Shown: positions 63,087 through 64,000 of the stretch, piece after piece | How the letters are laid out: each line of letters starts with the position of its first letter | Numbering within the stretch: position 1 is the stretch's first letter | NCBI GenBank assembly: GCA_033763735.1 | Contig: JANRJY010000067.1 | Coordinates: 62,001-126,000 of the forward strand | Source: JANRJY01 sp033763735 | GTDB taxonomy: Bacteria; Bacteroidota; Bacteroidia; Cytophagales; UBA9547 | Length of the DNA stretch: 64,000 bases | Direction: 5' to 3' | Program-made: the position numbers and the translations under genes | The notes under the pieces: model-generated | The model's input: only the letters and a program-made list of their open reading frames with translations | What the model was told of the DNA's origin: nothing | Databases searched by the model: none

Positions 63087-63707
63087 ATGAATTTGTACAA
63101 ATATATTGGTAAGAGACTTTTTGATATTTCACTTTCATTGACATTTCTGATAATTTTATCAATTCCTTTCATAGTTATATTTTGCCTTAATGTTAAAAAA
63201 TTTGGTTTAAAGCCATTTTTTATTCAGAAAAGAACTGGTAAAAATCTCAAATCATTTTACATAATAAAATTTAAAACATTAAATGATATTTTTGATAGCA
63301 ATGGGAAAATTTTAATTGATGAACTACGCTTCTCTACGTGGGGTAATTTCCTTAGAAAATATAGTTTGGATGAAATTCCTCAATTATTTAATGTTATAAA
63401 AGGTGAAATGGCTATTGTTGGACCAAGACCATTATTGCCCGAGTATGATTCCAAATATCCTCAAAAATATTTGAGGAGATTTGAAGTAAGACCCGGTTTA
63501 ACCGGTTTGGCACAAACAAATGGAAGAAATGAAATCAGTTGGGATTATCGGTTACAATGTGATGTAGATTATGTCAACAATATGTCTTTATGGTATGATA
63601 TTCAAATAATGATTAAAACGTTTTTTCAATTAATTAATGGGAAAGGAAATGTAAAAAGTATGAGTATGATTGAATATTTTAACGAATTACCTGAACCCAA
63701 CCATTGA
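63087..63707 (+). CDS. Polyprenyl-phosphate sugar phosphotransferase (WcaJ-type)
   Basis: A 206-residue initiating glycosyltransferase. A membrane helix (about 13-36) follows KRLFDISLSLTFL; the catalytic part has FFIQKRTGKN, FYIIKFKTL, SLDEIPQLFNVIKGEMAIVGPRPLLPEY and RPGLTGLAQTNGR. It transfers a sugar-1-phosphate to undecaprenyl phosphate to begin a surface polysaccharide, possibly the one exported by the wza/wzc module. It is the short form without the N-terminal membrane domain. It overlaps the next gene tail to tail by 29 bases. Confidence 0.92.
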   Translation: MNLYKYIGKRLFDISLSLTFLIILSIPFIVIFCLNVKKFGLKPFFIQKRTGKNLKSFYIIKFKTLNDIFDSNGKILIDELRFSTWGNFLRKYSLDEIPQLFNVIKGEMAIVGPRPLLPEYDSKYPQKYLRRFEVRPGLTGLAQTNGRNEISWDYRLQCDVDYVNNMSLWYDIQIMIKTFFQLINGKGNVKSMSMIEYFNELPEPNH

Positions 63708-64000
63708 TATTTGCTTTAGTATCAGGGTTTATCACAGAAAAATAATATACGCCATTGACTACATTTTGTGCTTCCCAATCATTTTCATAATTATTAGTTT
63801 CATAAACTAATGTACCCCATTTATTATATATTTTGACTATGGTGTTTTGTTTCAAACCCATAATCTCTAATTTATCGTTTATACCATCGTTGTTTGGCGT
63901 AATTATATTTGGTAATTTGTATATTCCAAAACATTCATTAACTATGAAAATGCTATCTGACAAACTGCATTTGTTTTTATCTGTAATGCGTAAGAGGTAT
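63679..64000 (-). CDS. T9SS type B sorting-domain protein (5' truncated)
   Basis: The frame is open to the right edge of the window, so only the C-terminal 106 residues are visible. They include a cysteine-containing linker and a gliding-motility-associated (CHU_C) sorting domain: LPNIITPNNDGINDKLEI, VKIYNKWGTLVYE, NDWEAQNVVNGVYYF and ending GWVQVIR. The domain directs secretion through type IX secretion. The last 29 bases overlap the sugar transferase gene on the other strand. Confidence 0.9.
   Translation of the reverse strand, partial: YLLRITDKNKCSLSDSIFIVNECFGIYKLPNIITPNNDGINDKLEIMGLKQNTIVKIYNKWGTLVYETNNYENDWEAQNVVNGVYYFSVINPDTKANINGWVQVIR

Overview
The window comes from an AT-rich bacterium of the phylum Bacteroidota. 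The phylum is inferred from several protein types: type IX secretion sorting domains (a type A tail at 38122-38330 and a type B / gliding-associated tail running off the right edge), DUF2480, DUF4835, DUF4856, GloVer and BACON-like domains, a Bacteroidota-type omega subunit next to coaBC, and a CarB without the C-terminal allosteric domain. Lipoprotein-rich secreted proteins and promoters of the TTTG-N19/20-TAnnTTTG kind fit this. I cannot name the genus. No rRNA, tRNA, CRISPR array, prophage or transposase gene was found.

Layout. 1-3970: a HAD phosphatase (cut by the left edge), a secreted DUF1080 glycosidase-like protein and a GH2 beta-mannosidase, closed by a bidirectional terminator. 3991-7790: a 53-residue small ORF, carB and a DUF2480 gene, all on the minus strand. 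8021-9587: a PAS histidine kinase overlapping its response regulator. 9606-20447: a long minus-strand run, guaA > M16 protease > ispF > GT4 glycosyltransferase > rfbC > wza-like lipoprotein > wzc-like tyrosine kinase > cpsB/ywqE-like phosphatase > guaB > ferredoxin. An exopolysaccharide export module therefore sits between the two GMP-synthesis genes. 20511-22962: a small secreted protein, an alpha/beta hydrolase and a DUF4856 lipoprotein preceded by Fur-family-like boxes. 23029-28632 (minus): a non-classical SDR, sucA, a sugar-nucleotide epimerase, ppa and an OsmC protein. 28944-32978: a lipoprotein, two tiny membrane proteins and a Tat-exported GH116 glycosidase. 33115-36679 (minus): a lutABC-like operon interrupted by a GxxExxY gene (between lutA and lutB) and a retropepsin-like gene (between lutB and lutC). 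36830-40028: an overlapping lipoprotein/beta-barrel pair and a frameshifted GloVer/BACON/T9SS surface protein. 40148-43102: a toxin-antitoxin pair and a membrane-anchored patatin. 43285-48788: yajQ, an ABC-2 exporter, aroB, a coiled-coil ORF and aroA. 48895-53842: an AIM24 protein, then a probable polyol/sugar-phosphate cluster (DeoR regulator, RPE/AlsE-type epimerase, four-helix-bundle protein, two MDR dehydrogenases). 53851-57119 (minus): a histidine kinase, then rpoZ > coaBC > DUF4835. 57229-64000: outer-membrane and lipoprotein genes, a coiled-coil membrane protein, a YkuE-like phosphoesterase, a fatty acid desaturase, a sugar transferase that could prime polysaccharide synthesis, and the end of a T9SS type B protein.

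The most unusual structure is a pair of compact insertions (35475-35935 and about 51127-51550). Each carries one non-transposase gene (GxxExxY or four-helix bundle/S23-like), is bounded by inverted repeats, and almost exactly fills the gap between two co-directional operon genes. Other points worth checking are 10-bp-phased TTAATCA repeats between divergent dehydrogenase genes in a DeoR cluster, a toxin gene joined in frame to its antitoxin across one amber codon, and a one-base frameshift in the T9SS surface protein.
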